The translations under genes were made by a program, and so were the position numbers. The notes below the pieces were generated by a model, which saw only the letters and a program-made list of their open reading frames with translations, did no database searches and was not told the DNA's origin. A stretch of 13,725 nt of DNA from an uncultured Oscillospiraceae bacterium (lineage in GTDB: Bacteria > Bacillota > Clostridia > Oscillospirales > Oscillospiraceae). Positions 1 through 6,895 of this stretch are shown piece after piece. Within the stretch, counting starts at the first letter, position 1. Each line of letters starts with the position of its first letter. The stretch covers positions 1 through 13,725 of the forward strand of contig CAAFMK010000099.1 in NCBI GenBank assembly GCA_900763995.1, given 5' to 3'.

Positions 1-21
1 TACACGACGCTCTTCCGATCT
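1..21 (+). other. Illumina adapter remnant at the contig edge
   Basis: The first 21 bases are identical to the 3' end of the Illumina TruSeq universal (read 1) adapter, including the diagnostic GCTCTTCCGATCT ending. Real genomic sequence starts at base 22. The adapter's last T joins genomic AG to form a false TAG stop at 21-23, in frame with the downstream methyltransferase. That stop makes the gene look as if it starts inside the window when it is really open to the left. Confidence 0.96.
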
Positions 22-23
22 AG

Positions 24-1865
24 ACCCCTGTTAAAAATGCAGATCAGGTAAAAGTTGCTGTCGAGGCGATGATAAAAGGCATTGTCAATCAAACACCTTA
101 TGGTGAAGTTTTGGAAGATGCAATTCACTTGAAGAATCCCAGAACATTTCTGAGTCTTATAAAAGACTTATCTTCCGTTTCTTTCTGCGATTGCAGTGTT
201 GATTCGAAGGGGGCAGCATTTGAATATTATGTTCGCGCAACCTTGAAAGGGAAAAAACTAGGCCAGTACTTTACGCCTAGAGAACTCGTTCAAGTAATGA
301 ACGCATTGATCGGTGAAAACAAGATTGTTAACGCGGTCATGTCAAACACCAAAATTAAAGTGTTGGATCCTGCATGTGGTACCGGCGGATTTTTGGTATA
401 TCTCCTACAAGACTCTCTGGCAAAACTACAAAAGAAATTACAAAATCGAGAAATTACGCAAGCAACATACGATAAACTGGCGAAGCAAATCAAGGAACAG
501 GTATTTTTTGGATCGGATGCCAACGAGGGTGTTGCCGCCTCAGCTAAAATGAATATGATTATTGCTGGTGATGGTCATACAAATATACGGTACGAAGACA
601 GCCTTTCAGTTGAAGCAAAAAATTGGAGCATAAGCAATCCAAATTGCGATCTAATTATTACAAATCCTCCGTTCGGTACGGCAGAAGGCGATTCTCTATC
701 AAAAGACGATATGATGCAGTATAGCGTATCAACTACAAAAGGTCAGTACCTTTTCCTCCAGAAGATGATCGCCTCTACAGTTCCTGGTGGTGAAATTTGC
801 ACAGTTATTGATGAGGGTTTGCTGAATACTGAAACTGGTGCCGACCTCAGAAAATTTATTTTGCAAAACTGCCGCGTAAAAGCTGTCCTTAATCTACCCA
901 GTGATACATTTAAACCAAACAAAATCAATGTGCGTTCAAGTGTACTGTATATGGAAAAGCGCACTGCCCCAGACATTGATTTTGATGACCACTATCCAAT
1001 CACGTTCTGCAAACTGGACTCCTTGGGTTATGTTGGTTCTGGCGATAAAATCCGCGGATTTGCAAATGAACAGCTCTATTCTGAGATCGCATCCAAAGTG
1101 CTGGATACATCTATAGGTTCACCTCGTAGCGGTTATCATTGGATTGCTTATGATGTAGATGCTCCCCTCATTGGAAATAGTGTCACAGTCCGGTTAGACT
1201 ATAAATATTGGGATGTTGGGATTCGCAATAAAATCGAGGAACTATTGGCAGAAGGTCATCCCACAATAAAAGACATCAACCGAATTGAAACATCTCGGGG
1301 AAGAAGCCCTAATTCTGATAGTTACGTCGATGAGGACGAAGGGTTTGCGGTCGTTATCAAGGCTGGTAGTAATATTAGCCGTTTTGGCACTTTAACACTT
1401 GCAGGTGCAGACTGGATTGAAAAGTCCGTATATGACGAGTATGTAGAAAAGGCTAACAATGAAGGATACAACCTAAATTTAGTCCAGCAGGGAGATGTTT
1501 TGCTTGCTTCAACTGGTGATGGTACTCTTGGTAAAGCATGTGTCTATGATGCTGCACATCCTGCCATTGCCGATGGTCACGTAACAATAATTAGAGTTGA
1601 TACACAAAAGATTGATCCATACTATTTGGCGGATTATCTGCGCTACAGCTTTGGTTCGCTTCAGGTCAATCGCTTATTTACTGGCTCAACAGGTTTGATT
1701 GAACTTACTCCAGAACAAGTAGACAGCATCGTAATTGAATTGCCGGTTTCTGTTGATGACCAAAAAAGCATTTCCACTCAAATTAGAAGTCTTGAAGCTA
1801 GATACAATGCTATGCTTTTTGAAGCAAAAGAGCTGTTAACACAGGCACAACAGGTAATCAAGTAA
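24..1865 (+). CDS. N6-adenine DNA methyltransferase fused to one specificity domain (HsdM-HsdS type), 5' end missing
   Basis: The protein should methylate adenine at a specific DNA sequence using SAM, as part of a restriction-modification or related defence system. Counting from the first in-window ATG at 69, I see a GQYFTP motif (about 65-70), SAM motif I DPACGTGGF (100-108) and catalytic motif IV NPPF (199-202). These are the hallmarks of type I HsdM-like gamma adenine methyltransferases. From about residue 375 to the end it resembles a single half of an HsdS target-recognition unit: a TRD followed by a helical spacer. The frame stays open upstream of 69 back to the adapter junction and gives sensible protein (KNADQVKVAVEA), so the ATG at 69 is not the real start and the N-terminal helical domain is off the edge. 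With one TRD it probably needs to dimerise to read a bipartite site. It is visibly more AT-rich than the genes to its right. No intact restriction subunit is present in the window. Confidence 0.88.
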   Translation, partial: TPVKNADQVKVAVEAMIKGIVNQTPYGEVLEDAIHLKNPRTFLSLIKDLSSVSFCDCSVDSKGAAFEYYVRATLKGKKLGQYFTPRELVQVMNALIGENKIVNAVMSNTKIKVLDPACGTGGFLVYLLQDSLAKLQKKLQNREITQATYDKLAKQIKEQVFFGSDANEGVAASAKMNMIIAGDGHTNIRYEDSLSVEAKNWSISNPNCDLIITNPPFGTAEGDSLSKDDMMQYSVSTTKGQYLFLQKMIASTVPGGEICTVIDEGLLNTETGADLRKFILQNCRVKAVLNLPSDTFKPNKINVRSSVLYMEKRTAPDIDFDDHYPITFCKLDSLGYVGSGDKIRGFANEQLYSEIASKVLDTSIGSPRSGYHWIAYDVDAPLIGNSVTVRLDYKYWDVGIRNKIEELLAEGHPTIKDINRIETSRGRSPNSDSYVDEDEGFAVVIKAGSNISRFGTLTLAGADWIEKSVYDEYVEKANNEGYNLNLVQQGDVLLASTGDGTLGKACVYDAAHPAIADGHVTIIRVDTQKIDPYYLADYLRYSFGSLQVNRLFTGSTGLIELTPEQVDSIVIELPVSVDDQKSISTQIRSLEARYNAMLFEAKELLTQAQQVIK

Positions 1866-1900
1866 AGAAAAGCAATTATTGTGACCATATTTGAGAAATT

Positions 1901-2656
1901 GTGGGACGGGTTGATAGGCGTCAGTATTTTACCGAACAGCGGTACTTCAAGGAATGGTTCAACAATCTGCCGCCGGAAAGCCGGGTGCGTCAATGCAAGG
2001 ATATGATGTTCAATCAGCTTAACAAGCTGAACATGGTAGACGCTGCCGAACTGAAAGCCTACATAAACCGCATTGTGGACGATATGGATAAGGCGTAGCT
2101 TGCCGCTATGGAGAAAGCCCCGCTGGGCTACGCGGCGAAGATCCGTGACAAGATCGAAACGTTGCTGGAAGCCCACTATCGGGAAACCTTTGATAAATGG
2201 CTGGAAACGGAACGCATTGTCTGTATGCCCTCGTTCCGTCTGCCCGCGTCCATTCACCCCGCCAGCAATACCGACATATACGCCCGTTCGCTGTATACGG
2301 CTGAGGATGGCGACATGAACAAGCTGGAACAAAAGCTGATTATGGAATTGACCGCCTTACCGAATGTGCGCTGGTGGCACAGAAACATTTCCCGTCAGGG
2401 CTTCTGTATCAACGGCTATATCAATCACTATCCTGATATTCTGATTTTGACGGAAAAGAGCAAGGTCATCTTTGCGGAAACCAAGGGCGAACACCTGAAA
2501 AATGATGACAGCCGGGAGAAAATCGACCTCGGCGCAATGTGGAGCGGTCATGCAGGAAACCAGTATCGGTATTTCATGGTGTTTGAAAAGGATGCCGACC
2601 TGCCAAAAGGAGCAGTCAGCATGAGCAAGTTTGTTGAGATTGTCGCGGCGCTGTGA
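1901..2656 (+). pseudogene. C-terminal remnant of a type III restriction (Res-like) helicase-nuclease, interrupted by TAG
   Basis: Two open stretches (1901-2098 and 2108-2656) lie in the same frame, separated only by a TAG at 2096-2098. Joined, they read as about 250 residues of the C-terminal part of a DEAD/DEAH type III restriction subunit. The junction reads DMDKA-stop-LAAMEKAP; in my recollection of the family a Gln (CAG) stands at the stop, so a CAG-to-TAG change is likely. The second stretch keeps a PD-(D/E)xK nuclease signature: D110 in HYPDILIL, then E124 and K126 in AETKG, counted from the ATG at 2108. The helicase motor domains are absent, and no good ribosome binding site precedes 2108, so this is most likely a decayed gene. 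It starts only a few dozen bases after the methyltransferase stop, where base composition turns more GC-rich, which points to a recombination joint. A stand-alone nuclease made by reinitiation is possible but unlikely. Confidence 0.7.
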
Positions 2657-3027
2657 ATCCCGTTTCTGGGCGATTCTGACAGGCGGCAATGACGCACTGT
2701 TCATAACAGCCCCTATGCGGTTTCGCGGAACCGGACGGGATTGCGCCAATCCGCAAAAACCTTTCCCGTTCCGAACACCGGGAACACTGTACCGTAGAGC
2801 GCGATTCCGTGTAATGAGTATGCAAATTGGGAAATAACTTTTCGGATTTCACAAGCATTGATTTATGCGGCGGTTTTTAGAGTGGTAATTGTGGTTTATT
2901 CTGCCGTGGAGGTCGATAATATCTACCCCTGATTTTTCATCACCTATGGTGTGAAATAAGCCCCTGTCTCGACGCTGTGATTACGACGGAGAAACATTTT
3001 GACCTCCTTACAAGTTCATACAGATTC
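2657..3027. other. Non-coding stretch between restriction remnant and recombinase
   Basis: I see no convincing protein gene here. The open frames on either strand read as low-quality, Arg/Pro-rich translations. Visible structures are an imperfect palindrome at 2935-2956 (TTTCA-t-CACC-tat-GGTG-TGAAA) and a strong minus-strand ribosome binding site at 3003-3009 in front of a 17-codon frame. It may hold a regulatory RNA or relics of lost element genes. Confidence 0.5.
2944..2997 (-). CDS. Possible 17-residue peptide with a perfect Shine-Dalgarno
   Basis: On the minus strand AAGGAGG (3009-3003) sits 5 bases before an ATG at 2997. The frame reads MFLRRNHSVETGAYFTP and then stops at 2946-2944. Just past the stop another frame continues with protein-like residues (about IGDEKSGVDIIDLHGRIN) up to about 2850, so this could be the start of a small frameshifted gene. 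I do not recognise it. The ribosome binding site is the only strong evidence. Confidence 0.2.
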   Translation of the reverse strand: MFLRRNHSVETGAYFTP

Positions 3028-3060
3028 AGGCAGCAGGAGCAATTCTGCTGCCTTTTTCTT
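3028..3060 (+). terminator. Rho-independent terminator upstream of the recombinase operon
   Basis: A perfect 9-bp stem, AGGCAGCAG (3028-3036) and CTGCTGCCT (3045-3053), has an 8-base loop and is followed by a T-rich run (TTTTCTT). It would end plus-strand transcripts coming from the restriction remnant and insulate the recombinase operon. Confidence 0.8.
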
Positions 3061-3127
3061 TGGGTGACTGTTCCGCTTACCTCGCGTATGTGGATTGTCA
3101 TAATTCTCAAAAAGGAGCGTGGTAGTA

Positions 3128-3241
3128 ATGAAATTGGAAATCGGTCAAAGGAGGTGGTGTGCCGATGCAAAGCAGAAAACGCAGACGGATTCTGATGCAG
3201 GAGGCGGAATATGGCGAAACCGCTTGACCCCAAAGCGATAG
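3128..3241 (+). CDS. Possible 37-codon leader ORF overlapping the recombinase start
   Basis: An ATG at 3128 lies 10 bases after AAAGGAG (3111-3117). The frame runs 37 codons to a TAG at 3239-3241 and overlaps both the next small frame (3165) and the recombinase start (3211). The peptide begins MKLEIGQRRWCADAKQ and resembles nothing I know. It may be a leader peptide that couples translation, or a relic. Confidence 0.25.
   Translation: MKLEIGQRRWCADAKQKTQTDSDAGGGIWRNRLTPKR
3165..3227 (+). CDS. Possible 20-residue basic leader peptide coupled to the recombinase
   Basis: A very strong ribosome binding site AAAGGAGG (3147-3154) is followed by an ATG at 3165, or a GTG at 3159 in the same frame. 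The peptide is MQSRKRRRILMQEAEYGETA and its TGA (3225-3227) overlaps the first codons of the recombinase by 17 bases. This layout fits translational coupling. The function is unknown. Confidence 0.35.
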   Translation: MQSRKRRRILMQEAEYGETA

Positions 3242-4413
3242 AAGCAGAGCGGCAAACCAGCAGCCGAGCTGAACGCCGGGAACAGAAACGCCGCCAGATG
3301 CAGGACGAGATTTCTTATAACCAGCGTGGAAATGGCGTTATTATTATTCCACCGCAGAAACGGCGGGAACTTGCAGAGGAGCCGCCCAAACTCCGTGTTG
3401 CGGCGTATTGCCGCGTCAGCACACAGGAGGAACAGCAGGTCGGCAGCTTTGATATGCAGATCCACCATTTTACCAAGAGGATTGAGGCAAATCCACAATG
3501 GGAGCTGGTTGAGATTTATCAAGACGAGGGCATCAGCGCAACTACCGTTGAAAAACGTCTTGGCTTTCAGAAAATGATTGCCGACGCAGTTGACGGGAAG
3601 ATTGACCTGATTCTCACCAAAAGCATCAGCCGTTTTGGTAGAAATATCGTGGATATTCTGGACAATCTGCGAACGCTTTCTGCGCTGAACCCGCCCGTTT
3701 CCGTTGAATTTGAGACAGAAGGAATCACCTATACCGGCGATGGGCGGAATAATCTGCTGATCTCGCTGCTGGCGGCTCTGGCCGAAATGGAATCCCAGCA
3801 AAAGAGCGAGGCAATTAAGGCTGGTATCCGCTGGCGGATGGCAGAGGGTATCTACAAGTTCTCCGTTCAGAACACGCTTGGCTTCTATCGTGATCATTTC
3901 GGGCGGCTTGTCATTGAGCCGACCGAGGCAAGAATTGTTGAGTACATCTATGAAAGCTGCTTGGAGGGCGCAACCCCGGCAGGAATCGCCGCTGCGCTGA
4001 CAGAACAGGGTATCAAATCTCCAATGGGGAACGATCTCTGGTCTGCCGGTACTGTCCGCAGCATCCTCCAAAATGAGAAATACTGCGGTGATGCTTTGAT
4101 GCAGAAAACCTATACCAAGGATTTTCGCACCCATAAATCCGTCAAAAATACCGATTTGAATATGTATTTCAAGGAAAATCACCACACAGCGATTATCAAA
4201 AAAGAGGATTGGATCAAGGTACAAAAGTTGCTGTCAGAGCGGCACAGCACAGCAAAACGAGCAACATTGCGCCGTTTGAGCAATCACTTCGTCGCATACC
4301 GCGTAAAGGATGGTCTTTTCAAGGGCTATCTGATCATGGATTCCCGCTGGTCTTTTATGGAACGTCAGGAGTTTATGAAAATCGTGGATGAGGCGCAAAA
4401 CACTATGAAATGA
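3211..4413 (+). CDS. Serine site-specific recombinase of a mobile element (short large-serine-recombinase type)
   Basis: It should cut and rejoin DNA at attachment sites through a 5'-phosphoserine link, integrating or excising the element. A basic N-terminal arm (about 1-58) precedes the resolvase domain. YCRVS (66-70) holds the nucleophile Ser70 and Arg68, and SISRFGRN (138-145) carries further active-site arginines. The PF07508-like recombinase domain follows (GFYRD to about QNEKYCGDALMQKTY). The C-terminus ends soon after (YRVKDGLFKGYLIMDSRW...) without the zinc beta-ribbon and long coiled coil usual in 450-550-residue family members. I recall clostridial element recombinases with this ending, so it may be a complete subtype that works with partner recombinases. 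The ATG at 3211 has AGGAGG at 3199-3204. The gene is followed after 13 bases by the unknown gene at 4427. It transcribes towards rumA, as expected for an integrase at an element end. Confidence 0.9.
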   Translation: MAKPLDPKAIEAERQTSSRAERREQKRRQMQDEISYNQRGNGVIIIPPQKRRELAEEPPKLRVAAYCRVSTQEEQQVGSFDMQIHHFTKRIEANPQWELVEIYQDEGISATTVEKRLGFQKMIADAVDGKIDLILTKSISRFGRNIVDILDNLRTLSALNPPVSVEFETEGITYTGDGRNNLLISLLAALAEMESQQKSEAIKAGIRWRMAEGIYKFSVQNTLGFYRDHFGRLVIEPTEARIVEYIYESCLEGATPAGIAAALTEQGIKSPMGNDLWSAGTVRSILQNEKYCGDALMQKTYTKDFRTHKSVKNTDLNMYFKENHHTAIIKKEDWIKVQKLLSERHSTAKRATLRRLSNHFVAYRVKDGLFKGYLIMDSRWSFMERQEFMKIVDEAQNTMK

Positions 4414-4426
4414 AAGGATTTTTACT

Positions 4427-4858
4427 ATGAACTTCGATTTTTCCGCTTTGAACTTTGAAACCATCGACTCCAACATCAACGCCTACCCGGATATGTTCCT
4501 GAATCAGAATGGCGTGACTTTCACCAAGAAGGTGCTTGAGGACTTGGGCTATCCCGCCTTTGTTTTGTGTCTGCTGGATGCGAAAGCGAGGGTATTTGCG
4601 ATCCGTTCCTGCAAGAGCAACGAACCGAAGGGATTCAAGTTCTCCAAGCCGAGAGGCGAACAGAAAGGTGTTGTTACGATCTCCAACAAGAATCTGCTTG
4701 ACCCGCTTCGCGCTGTCACCGGCGAGGACTGGATTCCCGGCAAGCGTTACAGGGTGCGCGGGTTCTGGGTTGCCGATGCAAAAACCATGTGCTTTGACCT
4801 CAATGAGGGCGTTCAGGAGGACTTTCGTCCTGTTACGCCGAGCAATGATGCGGAATAA
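4427..4858 (+). CDS. Unknown 143-residue protein in the recombinase operon
   Basis: The ATG has AAAGGA at 4413-4418, partly overlapping the recombinase stop codon, so the two genes are almost certainly co-transcribed and coupled. The protein is soluble: no signal peptide, membrane helix or Cys cluster. It begins MNFDFSALNFETIDSNINAY and has a central stretch about AIRSCKSNEPKGFKFSKPR, rich in positively charged residues. Codon use is good throughout and the frame is clean, so it is a real gene. I recall similar small proteins next to serine recombinases in clostridial conjugative elements, which suggests a role in recombination directionality, att-site binding or element maintenance. This is inference from position only. 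I assign no function. Confidence 0.75.
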   Translation: MNFDFSALNFETIDSNINAYPDMFLNQNGVTFTKKVLEDLGYPAFVLCLLDAKARVFAIRSCKSNEPKGFKFSKPRGEQKGVVTISNKNLLDPLRAVTGEDWIPGKRYRVRGFWVADAKTMCFDLNEGVQEDFRPVTPSNDAE

Positions 4859-5176
4859 TCCCTGATTTTCAGGGAGAAAAGGGAGAGCCAAAGAGCAGCG
4901 GCAAGCCGCCTGAGCGAGAAAGCCACCTCTCCCTTTTCTCCCTCGCTGCGGCTATGGAAACCGTGGAAAACCGCAAGCGGTTTACGCACCGTTCCCACAG
5001 CCTGCGCTCACCCTCTTTTTCCTCTCTGGCTTTCTCTCTATACAAAGATAAGTGTCCATTTTCTATCCCGAAAACGCACAGTGCCACGACGAACAGAGGG
5101 CAGCGTGTCAATATGGCAAAGAAAAGCAAACGGCACACAGGCGGTTTTATCCTCAAAAAAAGCCCCGAAGCACGAC
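4859..5176. other. Structured non-coding end of the element
   Basis: No convincing gene is seen. Hairpins are dense: CCCTGA-ttt-TCAGGG (4860-4874), a 17-bp inverted repeat (4871-4943) enclosing GCGGC-aa-GCCGC (4898-4909), and AAACCGC-aa-GCGGTTT (4968-4983), followed by a pyrimidine-rich tract (about 5008-5040). A 30-codon frame at 5113-5205 (MAKKSKRHTGGFILKK...) ends inside the terminator and has a poorly spaced ribosome binding site, so I treat it as doubtful. The region may contain the element end and recombinase binding sites. Confidence 0.5.
4871..4943. repeat. Perfect 17-bp inverted repeat with nested hairpin
   Basis: AGGGAGAAAAGGGAGAG (4871-4887) is the exact reverse complement of CTCTCCCTTTTCTCCCT (4927-4943), with 39 bases between. 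The inner GCGGC/GCCGC stem stacks a second hairpin inside. There is no T run after it, so it is not a standard terminator. It could be an mRNA-stabilising 3' structure for the recombinase operon or a protein binding site. Confidence 0.8.
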
Positions 5177-5222
5177 AAAAAATAAGCCCAGCACCACGCC
5201 ATTGACGTGATGCTGGGTTTTT
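5177..5222. terminator. Bidirectional terminator between recombinase operon and rumA
   Basis: CCCAGCACCACG (5187-5198) and CGTGATGCTGGG (5206-5217) form a 12-bp stem with one mismatch and a 7-base loop. TTTTT (5218-5222) follows on the plus strand. On the minus strand the stem is followed by CTTATTTTTT. It can end both the element operon and rumA, which converge here. Confidence 0.85.
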
Positions 5223-5232
5223 AGCCGTAAAC

Positions 5233-6861
5233 TCACTCTGAGGTTAAGCCAAAGTGCCGCAGCGCATCCTTGATTGCCTCGACCTTTTCAGGCGGGCAGG
5301 GATGATACTCATGTTTTCTCTGTTCAACAGCATTCGGTGCTTTGTGCATATCCAGCCCGACCATACGCTTGACCTCGGCAATATATGCCGTATGGACTTT
5401 GAAGCCGTACTTTTCCTGCACATACTCCTGAATGCGTTTATAGGTCGGATGCTCCTTAACCTCGCCGGTTTCCACTTCCATCCTGACCTCAACCGTCAGT
5501 GGATTTGTTTCCCGTGACAAGAGGACAACCGTCTCAATATGCGCACATCTTGAAAACATATCCACTCCCTGGGCCTTTTCCACCTGATAGCCCAGCTCTC
5601 CAAAGAGCTTGACATCTCGGGCCAATGTGGCGGGGTCGCAGGACACATAGACGATTCGCTCCGGCTCCATCCCGGCCAATATCCCAGGCACCTCAGGTGC
5701 CAGCCCCTTGCGTGGAGGGTCAACACAGATCACATCTGGTCTGGTTCCCACTCCTGCCAGCTTTTCCGCCACCGCGCCAGCATCTCCACAGAAAAACTCT
5801 GTGTTGGATAATCCGTTTCTTCTGGCATTTTCCCTGGCGTCCTCAATGGCCTGTGGGACGATCTCCGCCCCGATCACACGGTGGGCCTGTCCGGCCAAAG
5901 CCAGTGTAATAGTACCGATTCCACAGTACAGATCCAGCACAGTCTCCCGCCCGGTCAGCTGGGCAAATTCCAGTGCCGCCCCATATAGCCGCTGGGTCTG
6001 ATCCCGATTGATCTGGAAAAAGGATGGGACGGATAGCTGAAACCTTAGACCACACAGCTCCTCCTCCAGCCAATCCTGTCCCCAGAGTGTATGGTACTTC
6101 TCCCCCAGAATCACATTTGTCTGCTTTCTGTTTTCGTTGAGTACCACACCCACCAGAGCCGGATAGGCCTGGCCCAGAGATGCCACCAGCTCCTGGGCAA
6201 AGGGGAGGCTGTCCCCATTGACCACCACACAGACCAGTGCCTCCCCCTTGTGGTTGGTGCGTACATACAGGTGGCGAATCAGCCCAGTATGGGTGCTCTC
6301 CTCATAGGGTGGGACACTGTGATCCGCCATCCACTGCCGAAAGGCCTGCCGCAGGGCGGTCACAGCCACAGGCTGAAGGAGACAGTCCGGTGCGTCCAGC
6401 ACATCGTGGCTTCTGGGGCGATAGTACCCCACTGCCAGCCCATTTTTCTCCATCGCCACAGGAAACTGCACCTTGTTCCGGTATCTTTGGGTATCCTCCG
6501 CCCCGAGGACAGGGGGCAAGGTAAGCTCCACCCCGCCAAGGCGGCTGAGGGCATCCTGTACCCGCTGCCCCTTGGCCCACAGCTCCTCTGAATAGGTCAT
6601 GTGCCTAAACTGGCACCCTCCACACCGCCCATACAGGGGACAGTCTGGCTCCAGCCGCTCTGGGGAGGGGACAAGCAATTCCACACCACGGCCCCAGCCC
6701 ACCTTTTTATTCACCTTGAGCAGCTGTACCTTCCACTGCTCCCCCTGAATGGTAGCTGGGACAAATACCACCCGGCCATCCAGTCTGGCTACGCCCATCC
6801 CCTCAGCAGTATACCCTGTGATCTCCAATGTATGGACGGTATTCTTTTTCCACTCACCCAT
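5233..6861 (-). CDS. rumA: 23S rRNA (uracil-5-)-methyltransferase RumA/RlmD family with extra C-terminal tail
   Basis: This Fe-S enzyme transfers a methyl group from SAM to C5 of a uracil in 23S rRNA (U1939 in E. coli numbering; some Firmicute relatives also modify U747). A TRAM-like RNA-binding domain spans about 1-65. The [4Fe-4S] ligands are C74, C80, C83 and C160. The SAM loop is DLYCGIGTI (310-318), followed by DPPRKG (381-386), catalytic C408 in VSCDP and general base E443 in HIETV. The usual family end is near residue 450. Here about 85-90 more residues follow, including TYKRIQEYVQEKYGFKVHTA, ending near PPEKVEAIKDALRHFGL. I recall such tails on clostridial RumA proteins and on stand-alone element proteins. 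Its 542 residues compare with about 430-460 for standard RumA. The ATG has a GGGAG-type ribosome binding site and a consensus promoter just upstream. The 3' end faces an integrated element. Confidence 0.93.
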   Translation of the reverse strand: MGEWKKNTVHTLEITGYTAEGMGVARLDGRVVFVPATIQGEQWKVQLLKVNKKVGWGRGVELLVPSPERLEPDCPLYGRCGGCQFRHMTYSEELWAKGQRVQDALSRLGGVELTLPPVLGAEDTQRYRNKVQFPVAMEKNGLAVGYYRPRSHDVLDAPDCLLQPVAVTALRQAFRQWMADHSVPPYEESTHTGLIRHLYVRTNHKGEALVCVVVNGDSLPFAQELVASLGQAYPALVGVVLNENRKQTNVILGEKYHTLWGQDWLEEELCGLRFQLSVPSFFQINRDQTQRLYGAALEFAQLTGRETVLDLYCGIGTITLALAGQAHRVIGAEIVPQAIEDARENARRNGLSNTEFFCGDAGAVAEKLAGVGTRPDVICVDPPRKGLAPEVPGILAGMEPERIVYVSCDPATLARDVKLFGELGYQVEKAQGVDMFSRCAHIETVVLLSRETNPLTVEVRMEVETGEVKEHPTYKRIQEYVQEKYGFKVHTAYIAEVKRMVGLDMHKAPNAVEQRKHEYHPCPPEKVEAIKDALRHFGLTSE

Positions 6862-6895
6862 CAGTTTCTTCTCCCTTATCCCTTGTTTTTCACTG

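Noticed and set aside
2096..2098. TAG recoded as Gln (alternative genetic code)
   Set aside because: The joined protein still lacks its helicase half, and nothing else in the window supports recoding. A nonsense mutation in a decaying gene is simpler.
3145..4224. A 359-codon minus-strand frame opposite the recombinase
   Set aside because: It is a shadow frame: no ribosome binding site, no recognisable domain, and full overlap with a clear recombinase.
4871..4943. The 17-bp inverted repeat as an insertion sequence's terminal repeats
   Set aside because: Only 39 bases lie between the arms, there is no transposase and no target duplication.
4869..5156. A 95-codon minus-strand frame across the hairpin region
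   Set aside because: It is a low-complexity Arg/Glu-rich translation of purine tracts with no ribosome binding site.
5113..5205. A 30-residue basic peptide before the terminator (MAKKSKRHTGGF...)
   Set aside because: The ribosome binding site is badly placed and the stop lies within the terminator stem. It is mentioned only as doubtful.
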